From UBA1672 sp050633505 (GTDB lineage Bacteria > Pseudomonadota > Alphaproteobacteria > Micavibrionales > Micavibrionaceae): a DNA stretch of 64,000 nt. The stretch spans positions 252,540 through 316,539 of the forward strand of contig JBOEGQ010000013.1 of NCBI GenBank assembly GCA_050633505.1, given 5' to 3'. The stretch's first letter is position 1. Each line of letters opens with the position of its first letter. Shown here piece by piece: positions 54,747 through 63,988 of this stretch. The notes below the pieces were generated by a model, which saw nothing but the letters and a program-made list of their open reading frames with translations, made no database searches and was not told where the DNA came from. Made by a program: the position numbers and the translations under genes.

Positions 54747-55971
54747 ACCTACCGTTTTGTTTATTAATAGAGTGTTCCCACCTGTTCATGGTGCAAGTGG
54801 GCGTGTGCTGAAGGATCTTGCACAGGCATTTGCGCGTGAGGGATGGCACGTCACGGTTATATCTTCCGGGCCGAAGGCTGGTGAAGAACGTATTCCGGGA
54901 GTTCGCATTATTCGCGTGAAGGGGCCGGAAAGGCCTGCTTCTGTTTTTGCATATGTTTGGGTCTGGATTAAAATGCTGATTTTGGCATTGCGATTAAAAG
55001 GCCGTCATCTTGTCGTGACCATGAGTGATCCGCCGCTGACTGTTTTTGCCGGGCAAATTATCGCGCGATGGAAAAAAAGTCGCCATATTAACTGGTGTCA
55101 TGATTTGTATCCTGAGCTGTTACCGGTGATTGGTATGCGAATACCGGACTGGGCTATGGCGCGGTTAAAGTCCTTACGTAATCGATGCATGCAACGATGT
55201 GATAAGGTTGTGGTTGTCGGGCGATGTATGGCGAAATATCTTGCACAAGAGGGAATTGATGCGCGGAAAATTGCAATGATTCCCAATTGGCCTGATGTTG
55301 AGTTAACGGATTCCGAGATGATTGAAACAACGGGTAAAACATATCAGGATTTAGACCCTGAGGTTGCCCGTCCGTTTGATGAGCAGAAAAAATCACAAGA
55401 GCGCTTTCGTATTCTATATGCAGGAAATCTTGGGCGGGCGCATTGCGTTGAAACAGTTATTGATGCGGCCGAAGTTTTACAAAAGCAGGAAAGTGATGTC
55501 GAGTTCGTATTTGTCGGCAATGGAAAGCGCTTTGATGAGCTTGCAGAACTGCGTGCGAAGAGGGGGTTGGATAATATACGCCTTCTTCCGTTCCAACCGG
55601 TTGAGAATCTGCGTGAGATGATGGAAAGTGGCTATGTTCACTTAATTTCTATGAAAGATGATGCCGCAGGATATCTGGTGCCGTCGAAACTGTATGCTGC
55701 TCTTGCGGTGGCGCGTCCATCAATCTTTATTGGTCCATCTCAATCAGAAACGGCAAAAGTTTTGAATGATTTTGAGGCTGGCGTTGTTGTGGCGCATGGT
55801 GATGCTGAAGCCTTGGTAAAGGCGGTTAACGGGTATCGCCATGATACTGATTTATGGCAGGTCGGGCAGAATGGCGCGGCGCGTGCGCGCGATGTCTTTA
55901 CACCGCAAGATTCGCTAAAGGCTTGGGCAGGGCGTGCAATGGATGTTGTCCATGATGATCTAAAGGCTTGA
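54739..55971 (+). CDS. glycosyltransferase family 4 (WbuB-like)
   Basis: A 410-residue GT-B glycosyltransferase. The N-terminal domain shows FINRVFPPVHGASGRVLKDLAQAFAREGWHVTVIS and HDLYPELLPVIG; the C-terminal domain shows RILYAGNLGRAHCVETVIDAA, FVFVGNGKRFDEL and SKLYAALAVARPSIFIGP, as in the GT4 group close to WbuB. It would transfer a sugar nucleotide residue in the cytosol during polysaccharide assembly. The 8-bp overlap with the O-antigen ligase gene indicates coupled translation. Confidence 0.93.
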   Translation: MRRPTVLFINRVFPPVHGASGRVLKDLAQAFAREGWHVTVISSGPKAGEERIPGVRIIRVKGPERPASVFAYVWVWIKMLILALRLKGRHLVVTMSDPPLTVFAGQIIARWKKSRHINWCHDLYPELLPVIGMRIPDWAMARLKSLRNRCMQRCDKVVVVGRCMAKYLAQEGIDARKIAMIPNWPDVELTDSEMIETTGKTYQDLDPEVARPFDEQKKSQERFRILYAGNLGRAHCVETVIDAAEVLQKQESDVEFVFVGNGKRFDELAELRAKRGLDNIRLLPFQPVENLREMMESGYVHLISMKDDAAGYLVPSKLYAALAVARPSIFIGPSQSETAKVLNDFEAGVVVAHGDAEALVKAVNGYRHDTDLWQVGQNGAARARDVFTPQDSLKAWAGRAMDVVHDDLKA

Positions 55972-56034
55972 TTTTTAATCGATGCTTGCTTATCCCTGAT
56001 GGTGTACGTGTTGTGATAATGGGGAGGAATACAC

Positions 56035-56886
56035 ATGGCGCAAAGCAATGTTGTGGCAGATTCTACACAAATGGTTTTACCGGAAAAGACATTATTTGAT
56101 GTGTTGCGTGATATATGGCGTGCGAAGTTTTATATTCTCTTTTTCGTGTGTATATGTATGGCGATGGCCTTTGCTTTTCTAAGTGTTGCACGGGGGTTTT
56201 ATCGTGCTGATCTTGTTATATCACCGGCGATTAATCTGGCGCAGGGGACGCATATGGTTGGTTATCGATCGGAAGGCTCTCCGGCTGTTTCATTTGGTCA
56301 GGAAAGTACAGATGCATTTTCGCGCTTTGTACAGGTATATGATGGGGTATCTGTTGCGACGATTCTGCTTACTGATAAGAAAATACGTGATGGTTTGACG
56401 GATGATCTATCCTTTGAATTCTCAAAGCCCCAAAGGGAGTGGACGCCAGAACTCCTGTCAGAATATATAGAGCGGCGCGTTGTTATTGAACCGGTTCATG
56501 GAACAGAAATGCGCCGTATGTTCTATTTACACCCAAGGAAACAATTTGCCGCGCATTTTCTATCCCGTATTCATCTTGTTGCAGATGAACTAATTCGTGC
56601 CCGTATCTTACGCGATGTAAATGCACGGATTTCCTATTTGGAGGAGGCATTAACAAAAACGAATAATCCGGCGCACCAACGTAACTTTACCGCCCTGTTG
56701 TTAGAGCAAGAGCGCGTAAAGATGCTGGTCTCTTTGGAAGGGCAACCTTTCTCCGCCGATATTGTTGAGCCAGCCTCCGTATCTTTTAAGGAAAAATGGC
56801 CAGCGCCTTATCTGGTTTATCCGGTTTTTATCTTTGTAGGCATCCTGTTCGGGTTTGTTTTATATGGTTTGCGGCATGGTACGTGA
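56035..56886 (+). CDS. Wzz-like chain-length determinant protein without kinase domain
   Basis: A 283-residue protein with the two-helix topology of polysaccharide co-polymerases: helix 1 around residues 35-55 (FYILFFVCICMAMAFAFLSV), a ~200-residue periplasmic part with a coiled-coil segment (ISYLEEALTKTNNPAHQ), and helix 2 near the C-terminus (YPVFIFVGILFGFVLYGL) after the usual Pro-rich FKEKWPAPYL. It lacks the cytosolic tyrosine kinase present in Wzc/GumC proteins. A GGGGAGGA site fixes the start. It overlaps the next gene by 11 bp. Confidence 0.87.
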   Translation: MAQSNVVADSTQMVLPEKTLFDVLRDIWRAKFYILFFVCICMAMAFAFLSVARGFYRADLVISPAINLAQGTHMVGYRSEGSPAVSFGQESTDAFSRFVQVYDGVSVATILLTDKKIRDGLTDDLSFEFSKPQREWTPELLSEYIERRVVIEPVHGTEMRRMFYLHPRKQFAAHFLSRIHLVADELIRARILRDVNARISYLEEALTKTNNPAHQRNFTALLLEQERVKMLVSLEGQPFSADIVEPASVSFKEKWPAPYLVYPVFIFVGILFGFVLYGLRHGT

Positions 56887-57721
56887 TAAAGAAAAAGTTC
56901 CCGTTGCCGTTATTATTGTTACCAAAAATGAAGAGGCGCATATTGCGCGTTGTCTGGACGCATTGACGAGTTTTGCGCAAGTGATTGTTGTTGATTCTGA
57001 GAGCTCGGATCGCACGTGCGAGATTGCGCATATAAAAGGTGCGCAAGTTTGTACATATCGTTGGAACGGGCAATACCCTAAAAAGAGGCAATGGTGTCTT
57101 GATACACTTGATATTGGCCACGATTGGATATTTTGGGTTGATGCTGATGAGGTCGTCACCCCTGATGTTTGTAATGAAATCAGTGTATTGATTGAAAATA
57201 GTCCAAATGAGTGTGGTTTCTTTGTACCCGGGGTGTATGTGTGTGGCAATACACCTTTAAAACACGGTATGCGGAATAATAAGATTGCATTATTTCATCG
57301 TAAGAAGATGTGTTTCCCAGTTGTGAATGATTTGGATATTGATGGGATGGGGGAGATTGAAGGGCATTATCAACCCACTTTTAAAAGTGATTATACGGAA
57401 GGCAAAATAGGGAGCTTGCGTTCTGCTTTATATCATTATGCGTATGAGGATTTAGATGCTTGGCACGACAGGCATGAACGTTATGCCTTTTGGGAGGCCG
57501 AAATGATAAGGCGTGAAAGATGGCCCAAAGATCCGATATGGTGGCGTGAGCAGGTTAAACATTATCTGCGGGGTTCTGTGCTTAAACCATATATAATGTT
57601 TGTGTATAGCTATATTATCAAGGCGGGCTTTATGGATGGTCGTGCGGGGTTTGATTTTGCATTAAGTAGAATGAAATATTGCCAAATGATTCTCAATTTT
57701 TTGAAAAAGGATGAAAATTAA
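56876..57721 (+). CDS. glycosyltransferase family 2 (WaaE/KdtX-like)
   Basis: The ATG at 56876 (MVRDKEKVPVAVIIVTKNEE) overlaps the Wzz-like gene; the frame is open seven codons further upstream. The GT-A signatures are VAVIIVTKNEEAHIARCLDAL, VVDSESSDRTCEIA and the metal-binding DADEV (FWVDADEVV), followed by the GxYPKKRQWCL segment characteristic of LPS-core GT2 enzymes of the WaaE type. It probably adds glucose or heptose to a core or repeat unit. Convergent with the next gene, with a 4-bp overlap. Confidence 0.9.
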   Translation: MVRDKEKVPVAVIIVTKNEEAHIARCLDALTSFAQVIVVDSESSDRTCEIAHIKGAQVCTYRWNGQYPKKRQWCLDTLDIGHDWIFWVDADEVVTPDVCNEISVLIENSPNECGFFVPGVYVCGNTPLKHGMRNNKIALFHRKKMCFPVVNDLDIDGMGEIEGHYQPTFKSDYTEGKIGSLRSALYHYAYEDLDAWHDRHERYAFWEAEMIRRERWPKDPIWWREQVKHYLRGSVLKPYIMFVYSYIIKAGFMDGRAGFDFALSRMKYCQMILNFLKKDEN

Positions 57722-58536
57722 CTTCTGTCTCTTCGTACCTTCTGTAAAAGCCAGTATAGCTGCGGTATGTGTTTTTTGATGTGCCATGTGCCCATTTGAA
57801 CGATCATGATCCATAAGTTTTTATATGTCGGTATCAAATGTAATTTCTCACGAATTATGTATTGTTCTTTGCGTCCCAAAGCGGCTTGTTGTTGTGATAA
57901 TCCGCCTTGTTCAAAAATACAAATAGGTTTCGCGTAGTAACTGCATTTCCGGGATTTTTGCAAGAATCTGAGCGTGAAGTCGTAATCTGATGAGACAGTG
58001 TAGAGCAAACTATAATGGAGTTTGCAATCGCGTATGGTCAGGCGGCTATAGAACATGGCCTGATGGTGTGTAATCATCCCCCATTGTATGTCTTTATATC
58101 GGCGTGCTTTTTTATAGTTATATGATTCGGCCTTTCCGGTCGGCTCTAACGCATCGCCATATATGAAATTAGGTTTCTTTTTGGTGTGTGGTGCAATTTC
58201 TGACAGGACATCATTATGTGCGAATACGTCACCGGCGTTTAGAAACAGAAGATACTTTCCACTTGCCTGTGTAATGCCGTGATTCATTGCATCGTAGATA
58301 CCGTTATCTTCTTCACTGATGAATGCGAATGGGTATTTTTCAGTTCGTTTTGTGCTACGTCTTTGGCGTAGGAAATCCAAACTTTCATCTTTCGATGCCC
58401 CGTCTACTACAATCCACTCAAAATCATCAAATGTTTGTCTATCAATGGAGGCTGCCGTGTTTGTCAGTCCTTCAAAGTTATTCAAGGTGACTGTTATTAT
58501 AGTGAACGTTGGATATGTCTTTTTATAAATGCTCAT
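57718..58536 (-). CDS. glycosyltransferase family 2 (WcaE-like)
   Basis: A 272-residue GT-A enzyme: FTIITVTLNNFEGLTNTAASI at the start, EWIVVDGASKDESLDFL, FISEEDNGIYDAMNHGI and the acidic FLNAGDVF motif, which matches the colanic-acid-type WcaE/WcaA group. The basic, aromatic C-terminus is typical for membrane-associated enzymes of this type. It is on the opposite strand from the glycosyltransferase before it and lies 18 bp after the Wza-like gene on its own strand, so those two share a transcript. Confidence 0.92.
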   Translation of the reverse strand: MSIYKKTYPTFTIITVTLNNFEGLTNTAASIDRQTFDDFEWIVVDGASKDESLDFLRQRRSTKRTEKYPFAFISEEDNGIYDAMNHGITQASGKYLLFLNAGDVFAHNDVLSEIAPHTKKKPNFIYGDALEPTGKAESYNYKKARRYKDIQWGMITHHQAMFYSRLTIRDCKLHYSLLYTVSSDYDFTLRFLQKSRKCSYYAKPICIFEQGGLSQQQAALGRKEQYIIREKLHLIPTYKNLWIMIVQMGTWHIKKHIPQLYWLLQKVRRDRS

Positions 58537-58554
58537 AGCATTGGAAATGTAAGG

Positions 58555-61047
58555 TTAATCTCTGATGTCGTCAATAAACACAGATGTGACGGCTAAATTA
58601 CTGAGGATTTGTCCAATTTCTTTTGCGCTTTCGATGAAATCAAAGGGCTTTGGATCTCTTGGAATTATAATTGTTGATCCCGGTGGTATGAATATAGGTC
58701 TATGATTCCAGTTGCTGACGCGTAATGGTTCTGCACTACCATCGGGGTAGAGGACAAAAGCTCTGTCTTTATCTGCATGGTAGGAGAAGTCACCGGCTTG
58801 ACGAATATAATCGCGGGGAGATTTTTCTTCTCTAAACTGTTGGTTAGAAGGCGATAATACTTCGCCGCGCACCCGTACGATTAGTGGACGTTTAGGGATA
58901 TAGAGCTTGTCTCCGCCTTCCAAAAGCATGTCCAGTTCTGGTTTCACACTTAGAATATCAGGATTCGCTTCTACAGTGATTCGCCCGATGGCCTCAATTT
59001 CATTTAATTTATCTGCAAGATCACGCACTAATTTGATTTGTGTCGCATTTGGTGGCGTTTTATCACGCTCAATAGCGGAGGCCAAACGTTGTTCCATGTC
59101 GTGCGCAGCAGTACGGAAACGAAGTTTTTCGGCTTTACGTTCTGATGCACGGCTGAATATGGCACCGGCCGGATAGGCGTTATCATTCAATCCGCCAGCA
59201 CGTTTGATTAAATCGGAAGTTTTTTCACCAGTGATAAGAGTATATTCGCCGGGGTAGAGCACCTCTCCGACAATTGTAATTGTCTTTTCAGATGTCCCGT
59301 CATGTTTCTGATTTACCCGTATAATATCGCCGGAAGATAGGTTAACGCCACCTGCATCTTTAAGTTGATACGTTTGAACATCTTTGGTTTTCTTTCCTGC
59401 ATCGTTAATATAGGAAGGTGAAATAATTTCGATTTTTCTTTCATCAGAGTTGATCGTCATTCCACCGGAAGAGGCGAGAAGGTTTTCTAATGTTATATCA
59501 CTTGATATTGGGTAGTGTCCGGGATTACGTACCGCACCATGAATATGTACAGAATGCTCTAAAAGGTAATTTTTTACGTCGTCGTCATCTTCAATATTAT
59601 AAGGAGTTTTTTCTATGTTTTTATCATTCTTTTTGAGTGGTCGTGTGTCAGTTTTATTATCTTTATAAATACCTGATATATAACTATTAGATAGTAATAT
59701 AACCATATCACTATCATGCATTTTTATATCAAAGTTATTATTCAATACAGAACGGATCGGAAAATTTATTATATGTGTTGTAAGCTGTTCATCATCCCAA
59801 CGTTTTATTAATCCGATTAAGGGGTATATATCATCATCCAGAGCAGTGCCGTTATCCAGCAAATCTGACAGCATTTTATACTTACCTATATCGTAGAAGC
59901 CGGGGCTTCTTGTTTGTCCAATAAGCCTAATTGTGCCTTGTTTTTTATCTTTGCCGCGAGATACACTTAAGATTGTATTATTTTTGAACGATCCAAGGTT
60001 TTGATCGGTGATTTGTGTAATGTTCTCATGACCGTCTTGGGTGCTTTCCAGCTTTAAAAATTTATTATTTCCTGTGCTTAAAACCCCTCCGGCGAAGCTA
60101 AGGAGATCGTTTAGGGATAATTTGTTGTGTGGTTGGTCAATGTGCCTTTTGTTGATCGGGGGCCTTATCTCATAAATCCCCGGTCTTTTTACCGCGCCGG
60201 TAACGGCAATGGTTGGGCCAATTGGCGGAATAATCAGACGGTCGCCATCTTGCAGATTAAAATCTGCGTATCCATTATATTGTGTGCCGTGCATCAGGAT
60301 ATTATAGAGGTCTATATAGGTGCTACGGCCGTTACGAACATGCTTGATTGCGCGTAAGCTGCCGTTCTTTTCTATACCGCCTGCAAGATCAAGGGCGTCA
60401 ATAACACTGTGAAATGCGTTAAGGGTTTTGCGTCCCGGGTTTTGGACGTGCCCGATGACAAGAACATTAATCTGGCGCACGGAAGATAAAGAGATATAGG
60501 CTTTGGTATTGTGTAATGATTCTGTTTGTCGATTAATTTCTTCTGTGACGTGTGCGATTGTTTTTCCGGCTGCGAAAACAGGTGAGAAGTCATCAATCAT
60601 AATAATGCCGCGCGTATCTATGGTGTAATAGTCCATATCATTACGTTGTCCCCTAAATGTAATCAGGAGTTCATCACCAGTTCCAAGGATAAAGCTGTCA
60701 TGCACTTTTCCGATTACAAGATTGTCAGCCTTGGTGTTGGAGGCGGTTCGTGTAAAGAAATCGTATCCGAATTGCTTTGGCTCTTCCATGATACGCTCGG
60801 TATACATTCTCTCAAGGGCTGATAAAGGTTCTTTAATTTGTTCTTTATCTTGTTGAGGCTCTGCTGGCTCTATCTTGTCAGGGGAATATGCCGGTTTCAT
60901 TGGTGGTAGAGGAGGAGGGGGAACGTGTTCTGTTTGTTCATCCATCCACGGGGCATAGGGGGGTTGTGCCTGTGCTGTATTGGTGGATATAAGGCCAGTT
61001 GCGTTAACAAGGAAAAATGCAAAGAATGAATAGTATAATGTCTTCAT
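58555..61047 (-). CDS. oversized polysaccharide export protein with six SLBB repeats
   Basis: An 830-residue exported protein. After the signal peptide (cut near TAQAQ) and a Pro-rich stretch (HVPPPPLPPMKP) comes the Poly_export domain (~115-190; ILGTGDELLITFRGQ, TIDTRGIIMI). Six SLBB/beta-grasp units follow, each with a GxVxxPGxY core: IGHVQNPGRKTL, TGAVKRPGIYEI, IGQTRSPGFYDI, HGAVRNPGHYPI, VGEVLYPGEYTL and RGEVLSPSNQQF. Classic Wza has two and ~380 residues, so this forms a taller ring or periplasmic tube. A lipobox Cys is not evident at the signal cleavage site. Exports the polysaccharide made by neighbouring genes. Confidence 0.92.
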   Translation of the reverse strand: MKTLYYSFFAFFLVNATGLISTNTAQAQPPYAPWMDEQTEHVPPPPLPPMKPAYSPDKIEPAEPQQDKEQIKEPLSALERMYTERIMEEPKQFGYDFFTRTASNTKADNLVIGKVHDSFILGTGDELLITFRGQRNDMDYYTIDTRGIIMIDDFSPVFAAGKTIAHVTEEINRQTESLHNTKAYISLSSVRQINVLVIGHVQNPGRKTLNAFHSVIDALDLAGGIEKNGSLRAIKHVRNGRSTYIDLYNILMHGTQYNGYADFNLQDGDRLIIPPIGPTIAVTGAVKRPGIYEIRPPINKRHIDQPHNKLSLNDLLSFAGGVLSTGNNKFLKLESTQDGHENITQITDQNLGSFKNNTILSVSRGKDKKQGTIRLIGQTRSPGFYDIGKYKMLSDLLDNGTALDDDIYPLIGLIKRWDDEQLTTHIINFPIRSVLNNNFDIKMHDSDMVILLSNSYISGIYKDNKTDTRPLKKNDKNIEKTPYNIEDDDDVKNYLLEHSVHIHGAVRNPGHYPISSDITLENLLASSGGMTINSDERKIEIISPSYINDAGKKTKDVQTYQLKDAGGVNLSSGDIIRVNQKHDGTSEKTITIVGEVLYPGEYTLITGEKTSDLIKRAGGLNDNAYPAGAIFSRASERKAEKLRFRTAAHDMEQRLASAIERDKTPPNATQIKLVRDLADKLNEIEAIGRITVEANPDILSVKPELDMLLEGGDKLYIPKRPLIVRVRGEVLSPSNQQFREEKSPRDYIRQAGDFSYHADKDRAFVLYPDGSAEPLRVSNWNHRPIFIPPGSTIIIPRDPKPFDFIESAKEIGQILSNLAVTSVFIDDIRD

Positions 61048-61189
61048 TAATAATCATATCCGGCAAATAGAATTGAGCACCAGAGCAATTCTATGGCATT
61101 TATACAGTGGTTGTAAAACAGTCTGCACAAACAACCCACATTATTCCTGTCATAATCATGTTATGCGCAATACGGCTCTTTTATTGACC

Positions 61190-62836
61190 TTATTGTGACT
61201 TTCGTTCTGTCTGGTGTGCCTTTGCCGTATCAAGAATTGAGTATGCCACAGTTGTAATGTAGCTGTTGATTCGGCGGAAGTCACGAATGAGGTCGGTGTG
61301 TAGGGCGCTGGTTGCAACTGTTTCCGGGATACCTTGACGCAATCGTTGGAAGTGCTTGTCGGTGCTTTCCTTTGCGGCCTCGCGTACGCTGGTCTTTCCA
61401 TCAACCAGTTGACGTGCAAGTTTTGGGTCTTCTGACATAAAGATTGCTTGTGCGATTTTCATGTTTATGAGAATCGTTTGATGGAATTCTGAAATCTCTT
61501 TAAAGCCTTCATCTGAAAAGCGGTGCTGGTTCTTGACCTTTATAGCGATAAGCTCACTAATGCTTTTATCAATAATGTCGCCGATATGTTCCAGATTGGT
61601 TGAGAATGATAATATTTGGATGAAGCGATCTGATTCCTTTGGATCAAGCATCTCTTCACTAACACGTGTCAGATAAAGCTTTATCTCGTTATGAAGCATA
61701 TCAACCTTGTCATCTTCTTTTTGAACTTTTTCGATGATGCTCGGATCTTCATTCTTAAGTGCAATCATTGAGTCTGTGAACATGCCTTCTACGATTTTTG
61801 CTGCGCGCAATGTTTCACGTGCTGCTGCGGCCAACGCAATCGTTGGCGAGGTTAGGGCGGTCTCATCTAAATAGAGGGGCTTTTCATCATCGCTTATTTG
61901 TTTTGGCTTTTTAGGGACGAGTTTCTTACATAATTTAGAGAGCGGCTTAATAAGTGGCAGAAAGATAATAGCCAGCATAGCATTAAACAACATGTGGAAA
62001 TTGATAATGTCGCGTCCGCCTGCACTTGCGTCACTTTCAAACGTGATGCCGCTAAGCTCTATAATGATAAGGGCGATCAGAACACAAGAACTGCGCATGA
62101 TAACGTTACCCGTTGTGATGCGGCGTGCGCGCGCGCTCATCTTATATGTCATGGCATAAGGGATAATGGCCCCGCCTAAGTTTGCCCCAAGAACCAGGAG
62201 TAAGCCAAGGTGTAGGTTTAAAAGCCCTGTGGCATTTAAGGACGCGATAATAAGTACCGCAGCCAAAGAAGAGTGGAGCATCCATGTTATCGCGGCGGCT
62301 ATAATAAGTGCGAGAATGGGATCTTGTTCTAAAGGACTTAATATAACAGGTAATGTTTCCGATGTACTTAGTGGTGCCGCACTTTGTTTTATAAGACTCA
62401 GGGACAATAAGATAAGTCCCAGACCTATTAATGCACGTGCGATATGTTTTTTTCTTCCTTTATGCTCATAGCGATGATGCATAAATACGCCTGTTACTAA
62501 TAAGAGTGGTGTTAGCCACGATAAATCAAAGGTCAAAATTTGCGCGACAATTGTTGTGCTGACATCGGCACCTATTATAACGGCAAGTGCTGCTGTGGTG
62601 CCGATCATATTTTTTGAGGCGAAGGATGCGCAAATCATTGTTGTCGCTGTGGAGCTCTGAAGAACCGCGGTCACACCAAGTCCGGCAAAGAATGCTTTTG
62701 CTCTGTTGCTTGTGTTATTTGCGATCATTTTTTGTAAAGATGTTGCGTAGGCTCTTATCAGGCCATTCTTTAGCATTCTCGTGCCCCATAAGAGTAGGGC
62801 GACGGCACCAATGATTTGTAAAAGGACTGTGGTCAT
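61190..62836 (-). CDS. Na/Pi cotransporter family protein with PhoU-like domain
   Basis: A 548-residue protein with two NptA/SLC34-like repeats (~10-130 and ~165-300). They carry QSSTATTMICASFAS and an equivalent LHSSLAAVLIIASL motif, where the QSS-type sequence is the hallmark of the family. The C-terminal third (~330-540) is a PhoU-like helical domain (AARETLRAAKIVEGMFTDSM; FSTNLEHIGDIIDKSI). It imports or exports phosphate coupled to sodium at the inner membrane. The 142-bp gap downstream to the Wza-like gene shows nothing special. Confidence 0.93.
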   Translation of the reverse strand: MTTVLLQIIGAVALLLWGTRMLKNGLIRAYATSLQKMIANNTSNRAKAFFAGLGVTAVLQSSTATTMICASFASKNMIGTTAALAVIIGADVSTTIVAQILTFDLSWLTPLLLVTGVFMHHRYEHKGRKKHIARALIGLGLILLSLSLIKQSAAPLSTSETLPVILSPLEQDPILALIIAAAITWMLHSSLAAVLIIASLNATGLLNLHLGLLLVLGANLGGAIIPYAMTYKMSARARRITTGNVIMRSSCVLIALIIIELSGITFESDASAGGRDIINFHMLFNAMLAIIFLPLIKPLSKLCKKLVPKKPKQISDDEKPLYLDETALTSPTIALAAAARETLRAAKIVEGMFTDSMIALKNEDPSIIEKVQKEDDKVDMLHNEIKLYLTRVSEEMLDPKESDRFIQILSFSTNLEHIGDIIDKSISELIAIKVKNQHRFSDEGFKEISEFHQTILINMKIAQAIFMSEDPKLARQLVDGKTSVREAAKESTDKHFQRLRQGIPETVATSALHTDLIRDFRRINSYITTVAYSILDTAKAHQTERKSQ

Positions 62837-62966
62837 AAAAGATGTTTATCCCGCGTGTTGTCTTTAATTTATATATGATGATGTTTCCGTGCGTTTGCCA
62901 TTATGGCGATCACATCGCATTGTTTCAAGCGTTGCTGTTAAATAATGTCTAAATAAGTGGGTAGTG

Positions 62967-62984
62967 GTCACTATATATAGTGAC
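62967..62984. promoter_or_regulatory. perfect 18-bp palindrome, possible operator
   Basis: GTCACTATATATAGTGAC is fully self-complementary. It lies ~130 bp upstream of the phosphate-transporter start and ~180 bp before the rRNA promoter array. It could serve either side. Confidence 0.5.
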
Positions 62985-63149
62985 ATGTCTGGGTGCTCTT
63001 TTACGTATTCAATGGCGTGCACTGTTATACGCGCTGCACTCCCGTTTTAACTTGTGTGGCAGGCTATACTTTTTTTAAACCTAAGGCACTGATAAGTAAG
63101 ACCCTTTTTAAAAGCTTTAAAAATAACTTAAAAATAACCAAAAACATGT

Positions 63150-63178
63150 TTGACAGTTCTGAATAGAGCCGTTATAAC
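63150..63178 (+). promoter_or_regulatory. rRNA promoter repeat 1
   Basis: TTGACA (63150-63155), 17-nt spacer, TATAAC (63173-63178), followed by a C-rich discriminator. Confidence 0.85.
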
Positions 63179-63263
63179 CCCCAAACACTTTGAGGCGAAC
63201 AGCGCAAAACCAGACGGTTTAAAACGTAGTTTGAAGAAAAGTTAGGAAGCTGAAAAAAACTAT

Positions 63264-63292
63264 TTGACAGCATCTGAAAGGGTGGTTATAAA
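63264..63292 (+). promoter_or_regulatory. rRNA promoter repeat 2
   Basis: TTGACA (63264-63269), 17-nt spacer, TATAAA (63287-63292), followed by GCCCTCCACACTCCG. Confidence 0.9.
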
Positions 63293-63376
63293 GCCCTCCA
63301 CACTCCGAAGCGAAAGGCGCAGAAATAAAAGGTTTCAGCGTAGTTTGAAAAAGAGTAAAGAAGTTGAAAAAAGTAT

Positions 63377-63405
63377 TTGACAGCTTCTGGAGGGATGGTT
63401 ATAAA
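63377..63405 (+). promoter_or_regulatory. rRNA promoter repeat 3
   Basis: TTGACA (63377-63382), 17-nt spacer, TATAAA (63400-63405), followed by GCCTCCCACGCTCCG. Confidence 0.9.
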
Positions 63406-63489
63406 GCCTCCCACGCTCCGAACTAAAGGGCCTCAAACTTAAGGGTTTGAACGCAGTTTAAAAAAGAGCAAAGAAGTTGAAGAAAGTGT

Positions 63490-63518
63490 TTGACAGCTTC
63501 TAAAGGGACGGTTATAAA
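63490..63518 (+). promoter_or_regulatory. rRNA promoter repeat 4
   Basis: TTGACA (63490-63495), 17-nt spacer, TATAAA (63513-63518), followed by GCCCCCCACACTCCG. Confidence 0.9.
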
Positions 63519-63842
63519 GCCCCCCACACTCCGATCAAGGGCACTGAATATTGGTTGCCTAAGGTCTTGAAAAAGAAGATATTTTTTTGGTCTTTTTCTT
63601 CAAGATTTTGATTGACAAGTCATTCGAACTTATGTTTGTATGCGTCATCAATCGGAAAATTGAGTGACTGCCTTTTAAAAGGTGGTTATGCGGCGCTAAA
63701 GTTTCGAAAGTTATTTTAGCAACGCACGGTTCTTGTACATCGTGAATAGGAAAGAAGAGATGCGCAGGCAGCAGTGTTTATAAGCATTGGATGCATTTTA
63801 AACAAAAAGTCTGTTTTGCATTGCGCATCTTCTATGACGCAC

Positions 63843-63885
63843 GTGACATATTTATATGTCACAACGTGACTATTAATTTAGTCAC
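63843..63885 (+). promoter_or_regulatory. two perfect hairpins in the 16S leader
   Basis: GTGACATA/TATGTCAC (63843-63862, 4-nt loop) and GTGACTA/TAGTCAC (63866-63885, 6-nt loop) stand 3 nt apart. They may be RNA-processing or antitermination structures. Confidence 0.6.
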
Positions 63886-63988
63886 AACAGTATGTAATGT
63901 CTTTATGATGTTACATCGCAAGCAAGCAGGTCTTTGAAGATTATATACTTCAAAACCAAAAAAGATTCTTTTTTGAGATTGATGGATT

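Larger units (their letters stand above)
63130..63535. repeat. tandem array of four ~113-bp promoter-containing repeats
   Basis: The -35 boxes are spaced 114, 113 and 113 bp apart. Between promoters the units share TTTGAAxxAGAGxAAAGAAGTTGAAAAA-like stretches, so the whole unit was duplicated, not only the promoters. Confidence 0.9.
62837..63988. other. 1.15-kb non-coding control region of an rRNA operon
   Basis: No gene is seen here. The left part holds the palindrome at 62967 and AT-rich DNA. 63150-63518 contains four spaced promoter repeats. 63600-63988 is the transcribed leader, with a fifth weak promoter-like site (TTGACA at 63612), three hairpins and a boxA-like GTCTTTGAAGATT before the 16S start. 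Confidence 0.8.

Noticed and set aside
63130..63535. Tandem repeats considered as a CRISPR array
   Set aside because: The unit is ~113 bp, the inter-unit sequences are similar and not unique, and each unit has a sigma70 promoter with 17-nt spacing. No cas genes are present.
63612..63642. Fifth promoter in the rRNA array
   Set aside because: TTGACA is present, but no good -10 follows at 16-18 nt and the unit lacks the repeated flanking sequence. I mention it only as a degenerate site.
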